Assembly (NCBI GenBank): GCA_029990175.1
Contig: JARKIP010000197.1
Location: 744,001 to 808,000 of the forward strand
From: Petunia secreta
Taxonomy: Eukaryota; Streptophyta; Magnoliopsida; Solanales; Solanaceae
Length of the DNA: 64,000 nt
Direction of reading: 5' to 3'
Position numbers and translations under genes: made by a program. The notes beneath the pieces were generated by a model, which worked only from the letters and a program-made list of their open reading frames with translations, was not told the origin of the DNA and searched no databases. Positions 46,601-58,020 of the stretch are shown piece by piece; positions within the stretch are counted from its first letter, which is position 1; each line of letters opens with the position of its first letter.

Positions 46601-47667
46601 GGTCAAGACTGACCCGACTCAGTTCTTGTTCGTTTTCGACATTTCAGATTTGCGTTAACTACTTGTCTTGTTTGTGCTAAATCAGTGTGAATCATACCCG
46701 GATTTGGCGATATTCGTACCCAATTCCTTGTTCCTATTCCGGATTCCGCGATGTAAAAGAGAGAGATGAGGATTCACCCCCCGTGTAATCAGAGATAGGG
46801 AAGAGGAGAGGGGTCGCGGTGGAGATGGCGGATGGTGGTGGAACCACGGGCAGAATCTGGACGGTTTACGAGCAAAGGGGGAGAGAGGGAAATGGGATCG
46901 TCGGCTGCTGAGTTTAGGATGAGAAGGAGTAATGTTTTTAGGGTTTAAGAGAGGGGTGTGTGTGTATAGATGTAAATGGGAGAAATAATGTGGGCCATTG
47001 GATCTGTGAAATGGAAGGCTGCAATTGTGCCACGTAGGCGTGCGTGGTGAGTGTGTAAGTGATATATGTGAGTATACATGCTGATGTGTAAAGGTACAAG
47101 GTATTAATTATGCTTTGAGACGTTGTACTACACGCTTAAAGAAGTTGTACATGTTGTTAAGAGTGTACATAATTGAGGTGTTAGGCTTATGTGGACCTTA
47201 GGTGGCGTACACGTGGACAACGGGTAATGACATGGACTGAATGTAATAGAAATGGAATTGTAAAATAGAAAAATGGCTAGTATTTAATTAAAATATTTAT
47301 AAATATAAATAATTAGTATAAAAAATAGAAAATTTTGTAAATAATTATAAATAACTGTACTTAATTATAGATGACCACAAATAATACTAATTAGATAAAA
47401 ATAACCACATATAATTGTTAAATAATGTCGTAATACGTTAAATTGCATGAAATAGCATACGTAATTTTAGAAAATAGCCTAAATGAATGTAATTACGTAA
47501 TATAGTCACAATTAAGTAATGAATAATAGAAATAGAGGATTAATAATAGTATCACGCACATAAATGCAGGTTATCTAATGCAATTTTATTTAAAAAATCA
47601 CTATTATAAATTTTAATTAAATATAGCCAATATTGCAAAAACGGAGGGACAAAATTGGGTGTCAACA
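43688..47667. mobile_element. Large LTR-like unit 2 (possible solo LTR), 3.98 kb
   Basis: Begins TGTCATACCCGACTTTGG, has GGAGTCGCCACCTAAT 90 bp in, and ends GACAAAATTGGGTGTCAACA. A perfect 5-bp duplication ATTCT flanks it (43683-43687, 47668-47672). TG...CA ends plus a 5-bp duplication and no coding is what a solo LTR looks like. The termini are also imperfect inverted repeats (TGTTGACACCCAATTTTG against TGTCATACCCGACTTTGG). On the minus strand, the part near 46960-46560 reads like a promoter and leader (CTATACACACAC, AAACCCTAAAAACA, C-rich), which suggests the LTR is read on that strand. The Ogre/Tat assignment is inference. Confidence 0.6.
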
Positions 47668-47672
47668 ATTCT

Positions 47673-48770
47673 GATCAAGATCCCACAGATCTGGATATTT
47701 TTGCCAACCCCGTCAAGGTGGCCAAGTATTTTGATCAATTGTACGGCCCCTTCGAGAGGAAATGTTTTGATCCACTTTCCACGGGAACAGTGATGACAAG
47801 GAGCGCCTTCAACGCACTTCGGGTGAGTTTCAGTTTTCCTTTTTATTCACGATTTCTTTTCATGCTTCCTTTACTTACTCCCATTTTTTCAGTACCTTTT
47901 GTACTCGATCAAGGCAGTCGAGCGCGAGGGCTGCCGCGTTGCCGAGCTTGCCAAGTTGAGCTTGCCAAGTTGAAAGATAAGATCACGAAGATGGAGTCGA
48001 GGCAAATAGAGGAAATGTTTCGTCTCAAGGCTCTTCTGAGTGAGAAGGATACCGAGCATAGAGAAGCACAACATGCCTCCGAAGACCTCAAAAGGAAAAT
48101 GAAAGTCTCAGCAGAGGCTCATGCTGCGAAGAACTCCAAATCGGCGGAGAGGGTCCGAGAGCCGGAGGCGACTCGGAGTTAGTGCGAGCGGAAAATAAAT
48201 ACCATACCAACTTAGTAAAGCAAGAGTTGGAAATAAACAGATTATCAAGCCAAGTTGAAAAACTCCCATCTCTTGATTTTGAGTTAGCTCAGCTCCGGGA
48301 TGAGAATACTGTTCTGACAGAGAAATCAAAGGCCACGGCTAAGAAAGCTGCTATTGACTGCAATTGGGTGATTATCCAGACTCAGTTGAATACCATTAAG
48401 GAATGGAAAGTCGGGGCCCTAGATTTTGATGCAGAGATTCTAAGGTTGAAGAGCGTGTTGCCAAGGCTCAGGCCATCATCAAGAACTTCCCGTTGATTGA
48501 TGACTCGAACGAGGGCGATGATGGAAATGAGAAAGATATGAAGAAGACGGATAGGAGGAAGTTGGAGAGGAGGAGAATGAGGCCTCTGACGATGGAGAGG
48601 GTTCTCCTCGAGGAAATGATGGTGACCCCTAAGTTCTTGCTTCTACTGCTCCATAAAAAATTTTCATTTCTTTTTGTTGTTTTGGCCGCATGAGAGCGAG
48701 TTGTAAATAATTTTTGTCGGGTCTAAATGCCCTTTAATGTAATGAAAATTTTCTTTTCATTCTTCAAGTG
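47673..48770 (+). pseudogene. Coiled-coil gene-like sequence, fragment D (3' part)
   Basis: Reads DQDPTDLDIFANPVKVAKYF, DQLYGPFERKCFDPLS, TRSAFNALR, then a 70-bp GT...AG intron (47823-47892) and YLLYSIKAVEREGCRVAELA. After that come charged heptad-like stretches (KLKDKITKMESRQIEEMF, RLKALLSEKDTEHREAQHAS, QELEINRLSSQVEKLPS), a coiled coil of about 180 residues. Frame changes near 47960, 48181 and 48465 break it. The end is acidic (DDSNEGDDGNEKDMKKTD), followed by a 3'-UTR-like stretch to 48770. I do not recognise the family; it could be a low-copy gene relic or the coding part of a retroelement. Confidence 0.5.
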
Positions 48771-49285
48771 TTTTCGATTATCTCATCGGCACATATGCGA
48801 AAACACTTAGAATATATTTTTTGGCTTGCAAGCTTTGTTCAGTTCGAGTCATGTAAGACTTAGAATTTTATGCGGATCAGAACAATATTTTATGCAGTTC
48901 ATTTCCTGTGTAAGGGCGTTAGATGTTGAGGCAAACGACTTAGGATAATATCTCTTTCATTAATAATAAGTCGTGTCCGGCATTACATCGAGCCTAGCCG
49001 TAAAAAGACTGGCATAACTCAAACATTGCCTTTACTAGGCACTATTTACAAAGAGAGTAAGCAAAAAAAAAAAGAGAATGTGAGTCGCGAACAGGTATCG
49101 TCGCAGCGTGCTGGGCTCCACGCCATCTCTTCCATCCCTCAGTGGTCCGATACAAATGATGAGGACTCGAGCACTGTGTTCCGTTCCCTCCACTTCCTAA
49201 AAAGGTCAAGCAAAACAGGGGGTTAAATAATCGTTCGGCCTAAGCATCGGAGCATGTAGAGGCTCGCACCCGTAGTGAAAATAAA
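48771..49285. other. Tat-type 3' region, minus strand, no gene
   Basis: This stretch continues from the integrase tail at 49290-49480 on the minus strand and probably is the 3' part of the same decayed Tat element. Nothing codes here beyond short frames. Confidence 0.35.
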
Positions 49286-49485
49286 ACATATAAGGTTTAC
49301 TTTGTGCCGCTTCAAATTGAAAATATTCCAATTTGATGGACTGACTATCCGTTCATAATCTCCAACTGATATGTTACCATTCCAACAATCTTTGCAACTT
49401 GGTAAAGATCTTCCCAGTTGGCTACAAACTTTTTGGTGTTGCGCTCCTTAGTTGTTTGCATCACGACCTCGCATTCTGCGTGCAA
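49286..49485 (-). pseudogene. Tat integrase C-terminal fragment, minus strand
   Basis: The minus strand reads KKFVANWEDLYQVAKIVGMV, TYQLEIMNG and, after a stop, NWNIFNLKRH. This parallels the C-terminal domain of Tat integrases (..NWEGPY.., ..G.Y.LE.M.G.., NWN..HLKRYY), like 17462-17720 but opposite in orientation and from another element. Confidence 0.7.
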
Positions 49486-49571
49486 TGTGCCGCCGCATCG
49501 GTTTAAATGTCAATAACCTCATCACCCCCTCATCCTCCCCTATTATAATTTTTTAGTTTATTATTATCAAT

Positions 49572-50342
49572 GTTTTAAAAGGCATTCGCGGGGAGAGACT
49601 CAGGGCAGGGCGTAGCAAAAGCACCCCGAAGCGATCCGGTTGGGTGAAAGTACCGAAAGACGTAAGCGCCCAGGGCGTGAGGCGAGTCCGGGCGTATGGA
49701 GCGTAAGCTCAGAAAACTTTTCATATCAAAATTAAAAATTCTAAATAAAGTCTTTAATTCTCAAAAGTTAACTTAATAACTAAATTTGACTTAATAACTA
49801 CAAAAAATTAATTATAAAGAATCTTATACTACCTTTCGAAGCCCGACTATTAAAATTTAGCATCAAAATTTCATTTTATTATCTACTTCTATGCTCTAGC
49901 TGTTATAGTGTTCCAAAAATGAGTCTCTTTTCTTCTACAACTTATACTTGACGTCCTACAATTGATACTTGACGTCTTTCTCCACAAATCTATTCTTGAG
50001 TTGGTTCGACACTTTTAGATCTTTAATTATAAGCCAAAAAGAATGAATGTTATTTAGTTGATTGCTTAAAGATTGTATTATCCATTTTGTTCATAATTAG
50101 AAATTGATGTAATTATGATTGATTATTTTTTAGCAAACTTGCTAAGATGAAGATGTTCTATATGTATATTTCCTATAATTTCTCTATAATTTATCCTTTT
50201 TAGGTGATTTATGTATTTTTTAATTATTTATTTAATTATTATAATTTATAAATTATTAAAAACATAAAGATTCATGGGGCTTTAACCTCGCCCTATATTA
50301 GGTAAAATACCTCGCCTCACGCCCCCATCCCACTTGTAAAAA
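49572..50342. repeat. Dispersed GC-rich-ended repeat (GGCGAGGC type), copy 2
   Basis: GC-rich ends and an AT-rich core. Its right end, read on the minus strand (GGGGGCGTGAGGCGAGGTAT), matches the left end of copy 1 at 20360, so the two copies lie in opposite orientation. Confidence 0.55.
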
Positions 50343-51939
50343 ATCCAGGATTTGAATTGATGTCCTCTCATTGATTCCTCCTAAATTGCATTGATTTACA
50401 CTGATTAGTATTTTAGTTTTTTAGTATTTCTGCATTTTTTTTTTTTTTGCTCTAGTATTAAGAGCTTTCTGACTAAAGAAATCTCTTTTGTTTGTAATTA
50501 TAAAAATTATTATTAATGAAAATATGAGTTTTTGTCGGCGTATAAATATTGGTGTTCCTGCTCTGTTCGTTGTTTTAATTTATGGTTTCATCGGAGAAGA
50601 TGATGGACTATGTTGAACTTTATAATATACATGTGTGAGTTTATAAACAACTAAAGTATGTGATAATCAAACAGTCAAGATTGTAATTCACCACATTTGG
50701 TATATAAATAAATGTTGAGTATTAATTTGAGAGACAAATATAAAAATTTATGTATATTAATCACTGTGGAATTGTAAAGTACAGAAAACTTTTACAATTT
50801 TGGAATCACTATGAATTCTAAATCACTGTAGAATTCTACAGTATTTGATAATCAAATAGTCAAGGCTGACAATCACCAGTTCTAAACTTGAATTAGTTTG
50901 GCTGAGACGACACTTTTTCTATAAAATAATTTTAATATCCTCAAATGTGGTGGATTACAAAATAAATTATAAATGACTACACGTGCCCCCGTCAATTCAT
51001 CCGAATTGTACATGGTTGGCAATCTTCCTTTTGTAGGTTTATAATTGACTGTTATGATTAAGAGTTAAATTGAAGCGCTAATGTCGATACATTCGTTTAA
51101 CAAGCCTTAAACATTAAAATAATATGTTAAAAAGGTGGGTGGTATTATTAATCCATATAACTAAAGCAAAGAATTAGTTGTTTCTCACGCTACGATTTTT
51201 TTTAATATTTAGGGATTAAGGTCTTGTTATACCACGACTTTACCATTTGTATACGTTAAATAATGTACGTGATCCAATGTTACCTATCATCATTAAAGTG
51301 TCAGGCTGTAGTAATTCATATAGGTAAATCAAAGCATGGATCGCTTCTCACATTACGATTTTCTTTCATGCTTAGAGAAGGAGGTCTTGCTTTCTCAAAA
51401 CCTTAACACTAGTATACATCATATCATATATGTCATCCAATGTTACTCCTTGTCAATATTATTGACCATTATTAAGATACATTATACAATAACTAAGTCA
51501 TGTGAGTGGTTTTCTATTTCGTAGACCATTTAATTACCCCCCTTAATAGTGTTTATATAGTTTTTTATATTAATTTTAGGAAAACTATATGAGTATATAA
51601 TCAACTTTGTCAATGTTGAAAAGCAAAAATAATGTAATTTTGGATCATTGATAATATACCCATCAAGCCAAAATCATCTACATATACCCTAGAGCCCAAA
51701 CCCACGTGGACCTTAAATCCTAAATGCCAAATGCGTGCGTGATTATATCCTGAACAGTAAAATTTTAAGACATACATGTTCAATAGGTGTACGATAGACC
51801 AAATTGAGGTTTATTAGCATCTTCCAATTTGTTTTCTGTTTTTTTTTTATTTTCAGCAGTAACTTTTGTTTACAACAGCAATAAGTTATGTTCAAATATG
51901 AAGCACTAAGTAAATTGAAATTATCTATTCCTCTTCTAT
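50343..51939. other. No gene seen; AT-rich spacer with a short tandem duplication
   Basis: Around 51135-51290 and 51310-51460 a ~165-bp unit is repeated in diverged form (TTTCTCACGCTACGATTTT / CTTCTCACATTACGATTTT, GGTCTTG, TCCAATGTTAC). The rest shows no frame with domain content. Confidence 0.45.
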
Positions 51940-52501
51940 CATCAACTGCAATAATAAAACACCTAAAATATCTCAAAACTCGCAAGTTACATCATCTTCT
52001 TCGGTGGAACCCGATGTATGTTATTGTGGTGAAAACGGGAAGCTGAAAACTTCAAGGACCCAAAAAATTTATTGTCACAGATTTTGGGGTGTCGTAAGCC
52101 TAAAGGTAGGTAATTATTCATATATATTATTTTTCATTAAATACTTAACCAATGTTGCTATTTTCTGGGCTGCTTAGGACAATGGTGCATGTGATTATTT
52201 TAGGTGGAATGATGGTCTGCTTCCTCAAGAAATAAGAGAAGTCCTATCCAGATTAGTCGGCAGGACAAAAGGAGCGGTGAGATTCAATTTCACTCACAAG
52301 ATCCATGAATATGAGGAACAAGTGCAGCTTCTTAAAATAATGCTTAAAGAGGCTAAGGAACATAGGGATTTTCTTAAAATTAAACTCAGGGAAGTTCAAA
52401 TGGATAAGGAACGACTACAGTGATGCTGAAAGAGGTTGAAATGCAGAGAGAACGATTAACGAAGTGGATGCATAGACTTTGTTTTGGAGCAGTATTTTGT
52501 T
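51940..52501 (+). pseudogene. GRF-type zinc-finger protein pseudogene
   Basis: Exon 1 reads SSSSVEPDVCYCGENGKLKT, SRTQKIYCHRFWG; after a one-base loss, CRKPK runs into a GGTAGGTAATT donor. Exon 2, after CTGCTTAG, reads NGACDYFRWNDGLLPQ-like sequence (here NGACDYFRWNDG), then a charged coiled coil (HKIHEYEEQVQLLKIMLKEA, KEHRDFLKIKLREVQ). A frame change follows ERLQ, and a last frame ends RLCFGAVFC. C-x-C-G...T-S-R-T...F-W-G-C...C-D-Y-F-x-W is the GRF zinc finger. Short plant proteins with this finger and a coiled coil are common and often lie in transposon-rich DNA. No in-frame ATG and two frame breaks: pseudogene. Confidence 0.7.
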
Positions 52502-53537
52502 AAGTCTGTAATTGTCAGTCTAGTTAATTTTATTAATGTGATATCTATGTAATTATTTTATTTGTTTGATTGCTGTAACCTATGAGTTGTTTTGCTTTGT
52601 TTGTTAAATTTATCTAATAGATCATCTGTGATAGACAATCAAAATCACAACTGAAACAACAGAATCAAACTTAAACATGGAGATGAACAATATCAATAAA
52701 CCTACAGTGGTGGACTATACCTATATTCAAGAGGTTGTAGGTTCGAGTCACTATAGGAGCAAAAAATGGGAGGGCCACTATTTGTTTCGAGGGAGGAAAA
52801 GGGGTGGGGTTTAAAAAAAATACACAATTGAAACTAATATTAACAATATTTAAAAGGGCTGGACCATTACATGATTCATAGTAAAGGTAACTCTTAAATA
52901 TAAACATGATCAATAATACTTTCTTAAAATATAAATACAGACGACTAATTTGGTGGATTAACACCGTCCATGGCATTTGATGAATTTGGTAAAGATTCTT
53001 CAACCATAGCCTATGGTGAATCTGGTGGATTAGCATCGGCCATGGCATTTGGTGAACCTGGTGGAGTGGTGCCTTCCACTATGATGTTTGTCTCGGGCGC
53101 AGGTGGTGCACCAAGTGCATCAAATCTCGCGTTAATCGCTCTAATTTGATCAAATATGTCTTGGGTCTTTCCCCATATCCCTTTCTCAAGCTTCTTCGAT
53201 TGGTCCCAGATATAACCAACATCACTAAAAGGATACTTCCTAATTGATATCACGCGTGTTGGATGGTCCGGCCATTATAGTGGACTAATTAATAGTTTGA
53301 ATGCATAAGATTTGTATTGAAAATGGAATGGAAGAGGGAAACATTATAGGGGGTTTATATAGAGATAACCTTGAAGAGTTACAAAGGTTAGTGAAGAGCC
53401 ACCACTTAAATGAAGGAGTCACTTTTTAATAAATCATGCAGCAAATAGACACATTAATACAAATCAGTTAATTTCAAAAAAAGAAATGGATGGATCAGAC
53501 GGGACATTTTTTACTTCGGGCAGTGCAGTATTTAACT
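52502..53537. other. No clear gene; short minus-strand frame at 53011-53253
   Basis: The minus-strand frame (MISIRKYPFSDVGYIWDQSK..., ending in a Pro-rich AMADANPPDSP repeat) is 80 residues. It has a duplicated ATGGCATTTG/ATCAGC block downstream (52970-53060). No family recognised. Confidence 0.35.
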
Positions 53538-53545
53538 ACTCTACC

Positions 53546-54528
53546 TAGGGGTATCAATGGTTTTCGAAAAACCAACCGGACCGAACCGATTTCTAGGTTA
53601 TTTTTAGCAAAAATCGATGGTTTAAATATAACTCTATAACCGTATTGAATAATTAGGATAGATTTTTTATTAAAAAAAAAAAAAAAAAAAAAAACTGAAA
53701 AAATACCGAAGCGAACCGAATATATCTACACACGCAATATATCAATATTTTATGTGTTAAGTCTAAAAATAAATATAAGCAAAACCTTTTTAGTCGAGGT
53801 CTTGGACCTTGAGGTGATGGAAACACAACGTTGAATATACTAATTGGCACCGAAAGTGCAAACTACCAAACTCATCTGCACTCGTATAATCCTGTTGAAA
53901 CTAAATCAATTGGTACAACTAATAAACTTGAGCATATATCAAACTACTAAGCGACCAAGATATCAATATTTTTCTACTCGTTTAAATTTTTCTTAGCATA
54001 TACTTAATTTTTTATTATTCTAGTTCTTGATTTATATTTAACCATTATCTGTCAACTCGTGCTATTTATAATTCCTTTTTCTTTGCTTCATTAGTTTTAT
54101 AATATCACTATAGAATAATGGTAGCATGTTCTATTATCTACTTAATAGAGAGTAACAATCACTTGTCGCTCAATACTGGAGAACGAAAATATGTCGAGTA
54201 CTTAAACTTTAGTTACGGACATTAAGAATCATTATTATTCAAATATTAACTTAAATCATATTTTATGTGTTATATTAAATTTATAGGTATTTTACATAAA
54301 AATGGTACATTCTAATAATGGTACGACTCTACCACAGAGTTCTAAAAAAATTACCAAAAATTAACTGAACAGAACCGAAACCGAAGGAAAACCGATATGA
54401 ATGGGATGGTTTTGAAAAGTTTTATTTTGGTTATGCAAAATAGAGTAACCGAAAAATTGATATGGTATAAATTTCATGATGGTATAAAATTCATAAAAAA
54501 CGACCGAACAGAACCGTTGACACACTTA
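53546..54528. mobile_element. hAT-type element, GGTTCGGTTTTTCGG class, ~983 bp
   Basis: Starts TAGGGGTATCAATGG; the right end read in reverse is TAAGTGTGTCAACGG. CCGAACCGA-type blocks lie inside both ends. Flanking octamers ACTCTACC and ACTCTGTC (53538-53545, 54529-54536) are a diverged 8-bp duplication. An A run at 53670-53694 is inside. No transposase. Confidence 0.6.
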
Positions 54529-54536
54529 ACTCTGTC

Positions 54537-55160
54537 ATACGCTTCATATTGCCTACTATCTACCGCACAATCTTCTTTACTTATTGGCTAAGTTAGACGT
54601 CTTTTAATAAACGTCACTTATATTATAATTGTTTTAAATATAATTTTGTCCTCAGCCTATGCACATATGATCTATGCTCGAATTGCGTCCAACTTATACT
54701 AAACAAAATTTTCAATATTTTAACTGTAAATCCAAAAACTATTAGTATCGACCGTGTAAAGTAGTTTATAATTTTATTCTTAATTGTCCAAGAAAATCGC
54801 AACTACAGACAATAGTTAGTTCAGTTTCGATGATAGACCTATTATAGTGAACAATCAACTGGTGTGGTTCACAAGAATGTTTAAATTATTTAGGGATCCA
54901 CGATAATTCCAGTGCAAGCTTACATTTTAAACAGTAGCAAAATGCATTGACCAACACTAGTTGATAAACGAAATATGTAACACATTACCAAAATTTATTG
55001 TCAACTGTTTAATACTCAAACAAGATTTAAAAAAAACCCACAAGATTTAAAATACACTGTTAACTATTATTAATCAAACACAAAAGACTAACAAATCAAT
55101 CTTTGTTAATACACTCTTTGTTCAAACTCTTCAAGACAACCGACACCTTTTTACTGGGAT
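54537..55160. other. No gene seen
   Basis: AT-rich spacer downstream (minus strand) of the DUF1985 gene; no Ulp1 protease tail is recognisable here. Confidence 0.4.
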
Positions 55161-55164
55161 CTTA

Positions 55165-57762
55165 ACCAACTTCTCCACCCCCTCCATTCAAGTTATATTC
55201 TGATTTGACATGGGATGCATCCTTTGCATTATAAAAATGTTCTTCAGCATCCTCACCATTTTTCATTAGCATTTCATTATCATTCACATTGGTGGCATCA
55301 ACTGCATTTTCACTGGCATTGGTGGCATCAACTTCACCATCAACTGAATTGGCATCGGTATTGCCATCGGCACTAGAATTTGCACTGGTGGCACTGACAC
55401 TGGCATCCACTTCAGCCTTAAATGCAGCATCCACTTCATCAAATCTACGCTTCTTTCTCATAATTGAAGTGGTGTTTGCATTGGTACCACAATCATTTCA
55501 TTCCTCTTCCTATGCCTCATCAACCATGCAGAAGGATGGTAAAAGCATTTGCATATTGTTCTCTTCAACTGTTCTTCTACCAGCTTAGCAATATTAGCCA
55601 ATTGGGCCACCATTTTTGTCAGCTTTGCGAGAACAACATCCAAAGAAGGACCTGCAATACGGACACCACCACTTGAAGAACCTGCACCTTCACCAATAAT
55701 TCTGGTACGTGCTCCACCAATATCTTCATCACCTCTTGCATCTTCTTCTCCATCTTCATCCATGTCATCTTCACCAGCATGGTTCAAAACTGTCCTATTG
55801 ATGGTTGGGGCCCCCTCCAATTCAGCCGTAAGGGTATCCACTGATGCATCCTCAGCTTCATCTGCATATGGCACATATAAATCCTCCCACCCCGATCGTA
55901 CCTCTTGTTCAGTAGGGAATAAGTAAGGACGCATGATCTTGATAGAAGTTGAGCAAATTAATACTATTTCAACAAATTAAAAAGATATTTAAAGTTAGCT
56001 AATTTAATGACATGACAATAGCGCAATGTTACCTTAATTTTATCTTCTCCTTCTACAAATGAAACGAAGGATTTAGGCACTCTTTTTATTTATCATTTGA
56101 GATTCGAATGCACTGCAGATGTGACTCATTTGTCAGTGCAGCTCTCCGTCCAATGGCAGGAATGCCTCATTGACCTAGTTTAAGATGATAAATTTATCAG
56201 AGTACGACAAATGAAAACTTAAAATCAATTAACTATTGGTTTATTGTGGACTTATTCAAAATGCTTAGGGGAAGCCAAAAAGAGCATATCTTGGTGCTTT
56301 TTCTTTCTCACTGAAGTTTTATCATGTTTGGGTATGTCAATCTTGGGCTTCAGATATTCAATCGTCAGCTCGAAAGCACTTCCTGCCCCATGGATACTTG
56401 GAGAAGAACTCCAGATCATCAACCATACAAATCCACTCCTTCTCAATCGTCTTTGAAGTATCCTTTGACATCAATACTGTCTGGAGAAACCACAAAAAAC
56501 ACATCTTCATCTATTCCTCTTTGGTAAAACTTCTACTGATTTTCAAATACCTCAAAAGCCTCGCCGATGTCACTTTAACATTTTCCTTAGTAGAGTATTT
56601 CCAAGTTATTTTACCTAAAATTCCTCACCTTTCCTCACAACCTTATTCTTTGTTTTATCTAGATTTTACCCCACACTCCAACCCAGTCATAAGAGCAAAC
56701 TCTCTAAGCCCAAAATAAAATGGCTTCCCATCAACCAAGAACCAAACCTCACAAAAATTTTAATCCTTTGTTCTATGCAGAAGTAAGGAGTGGACCATCT
56801 ATCCATTGAAACTTCAAAACCAGGACAAGCCAAGGAACTTCCCAAACAGAGACTCCTTAAAGTTCTTTTTTAATCCCAAATTAGATCGAACAGATATCTT
56901 CGATAGGAAAAGAAGAAATTTCATCAAGCCAAATTTTAAGTCAATACCTTCAAAGGTTTATTTTCTTGATGCATCAGGGAAATGATAAAAAGTCTAACTC
57001 ACACTTAGACTCCCTGGCTTCATCCCCTTCTTGATTAGTTTCTTCTTCTTCTTCTTCTTCTTCTTCTTCTTCTTCTTCTTCTTCTTCTTCTGCTTCACCA
57101 CTTTCATCTTCTCATGATTCCTCTCCATTCCTTCCTCATAAGAAGCAACACTTTTTCCATCATCATCACCACCTTCATCCCTGATTTTCTTACCTTTTCC
57201 TGCTTCGGAGAGTTCATCCGCTTGAAAAGCGTCGATTTCAGCCAAAATATCTATGTGAGAGCTCTCTGCAGTTTAGGGTTCGACTCGGGCCTCTTCAACC
57301 ACAATATATTTTGCTGAGAAACCATCTACAGTCTTTTCTATCTGGGGTTCTTTTTCACCAACTTCATCATTAATTAAACCAATTTCGTCAACTGGAGATT
57401 GATTGTCATCTGCTGCTGGATTTTTATCACTTTCAGAACTTCACTTTCAGCCACTCTACCACTTGTAGACTGATTGTCATTTGTTGCTAGATTTTTAGCA
57501 CTTTCATTAACTCCACCACTGGTGGATTGATTGTCATCTTCTTCTGGATGTTTATCAAGTTCGGCAACTTCAGTTTCATCTCCTCCACCACGTTGAGTTT
57601 GATTGTCACCTTCTGCTGAATGTTTATTCATTTCAGCAACATCAGTCCAGGAACTCTAACGCTTAGATTGTTATCTTCTTCAGATTGCTTATTTGCTTCT
57701 TTCTCTTTTAATTTCTTTCTTTTGCTATTTCTAGCGCTTGGAGGAGCTGTAGTGATTAACAT
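55165..57762 (-). pseudogene. DUF1985-domain gene, transposon-type, decayed
   Basis: The likely start is the ATG at 57762 (MLITTAPPSARNSKRKKLKE). Then come Gln/Ser/Glu-rich repeats of the DDNQSTSG/DNQTQ type (57680-57374) and an acidic/Lys segment with a long poly-Lys run encoded by (TTC)n on the plus strand (57040-57093). The DUF1985 core follows in broken frames: LFGKFLGLSWF, LVDGKPFYFGLREF, ALMTGLECG (about 56672-56705), DLEFFSKYPWGRKCF and ELTIEYLKPKIDI. After that comes MRPYLFPTEQEVRSGWEDLY, the linker usual after DUF1985, and a Val/Leu heptad stretch (DVVLAKLTKMVAQLANIAKL). Several frame breaks. The protein function is unknown; the family travels in Mutator-like elements, often with a Ulp1 protease, which is absent here. 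Confidence 0.7.
57040..57093. repeat. (TTC)n microsatellite
   Basis: About 17 TTC units. On the minus strand it reads as poly-Lys/Glu codons inside the DUF1985 gene. Confidence 0.95.
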
Positions 57763-57968
57763 TGGCTCTGCTATTATTTTATCTACATAAAGAAGCAGTC
57801 AAAATAAAGTCTAAATAAATTCATTTGATAAACAAAAATAAAGTAAAACGAGCAAATCAATAAACAACAAAAACGAAAAAAATTGGAAATGAACAATAAA
57901 CGAAAAATTAAAATTTCTTAAAAAACATTATTGACATTTATTTTTAATTTCTAAAACTTACAGAAAAC

Positions 57969-58020
<52 letters not shown>

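Noticed and set aside
43688..47667. Reading LTR-like unit 2 as a Mutator or other DNA transposon because of inverted termini
   Set aside because: The target duplication is 5 bp with TG...CA ends, which suits an LTR; the inverted ends are short and imperfect.
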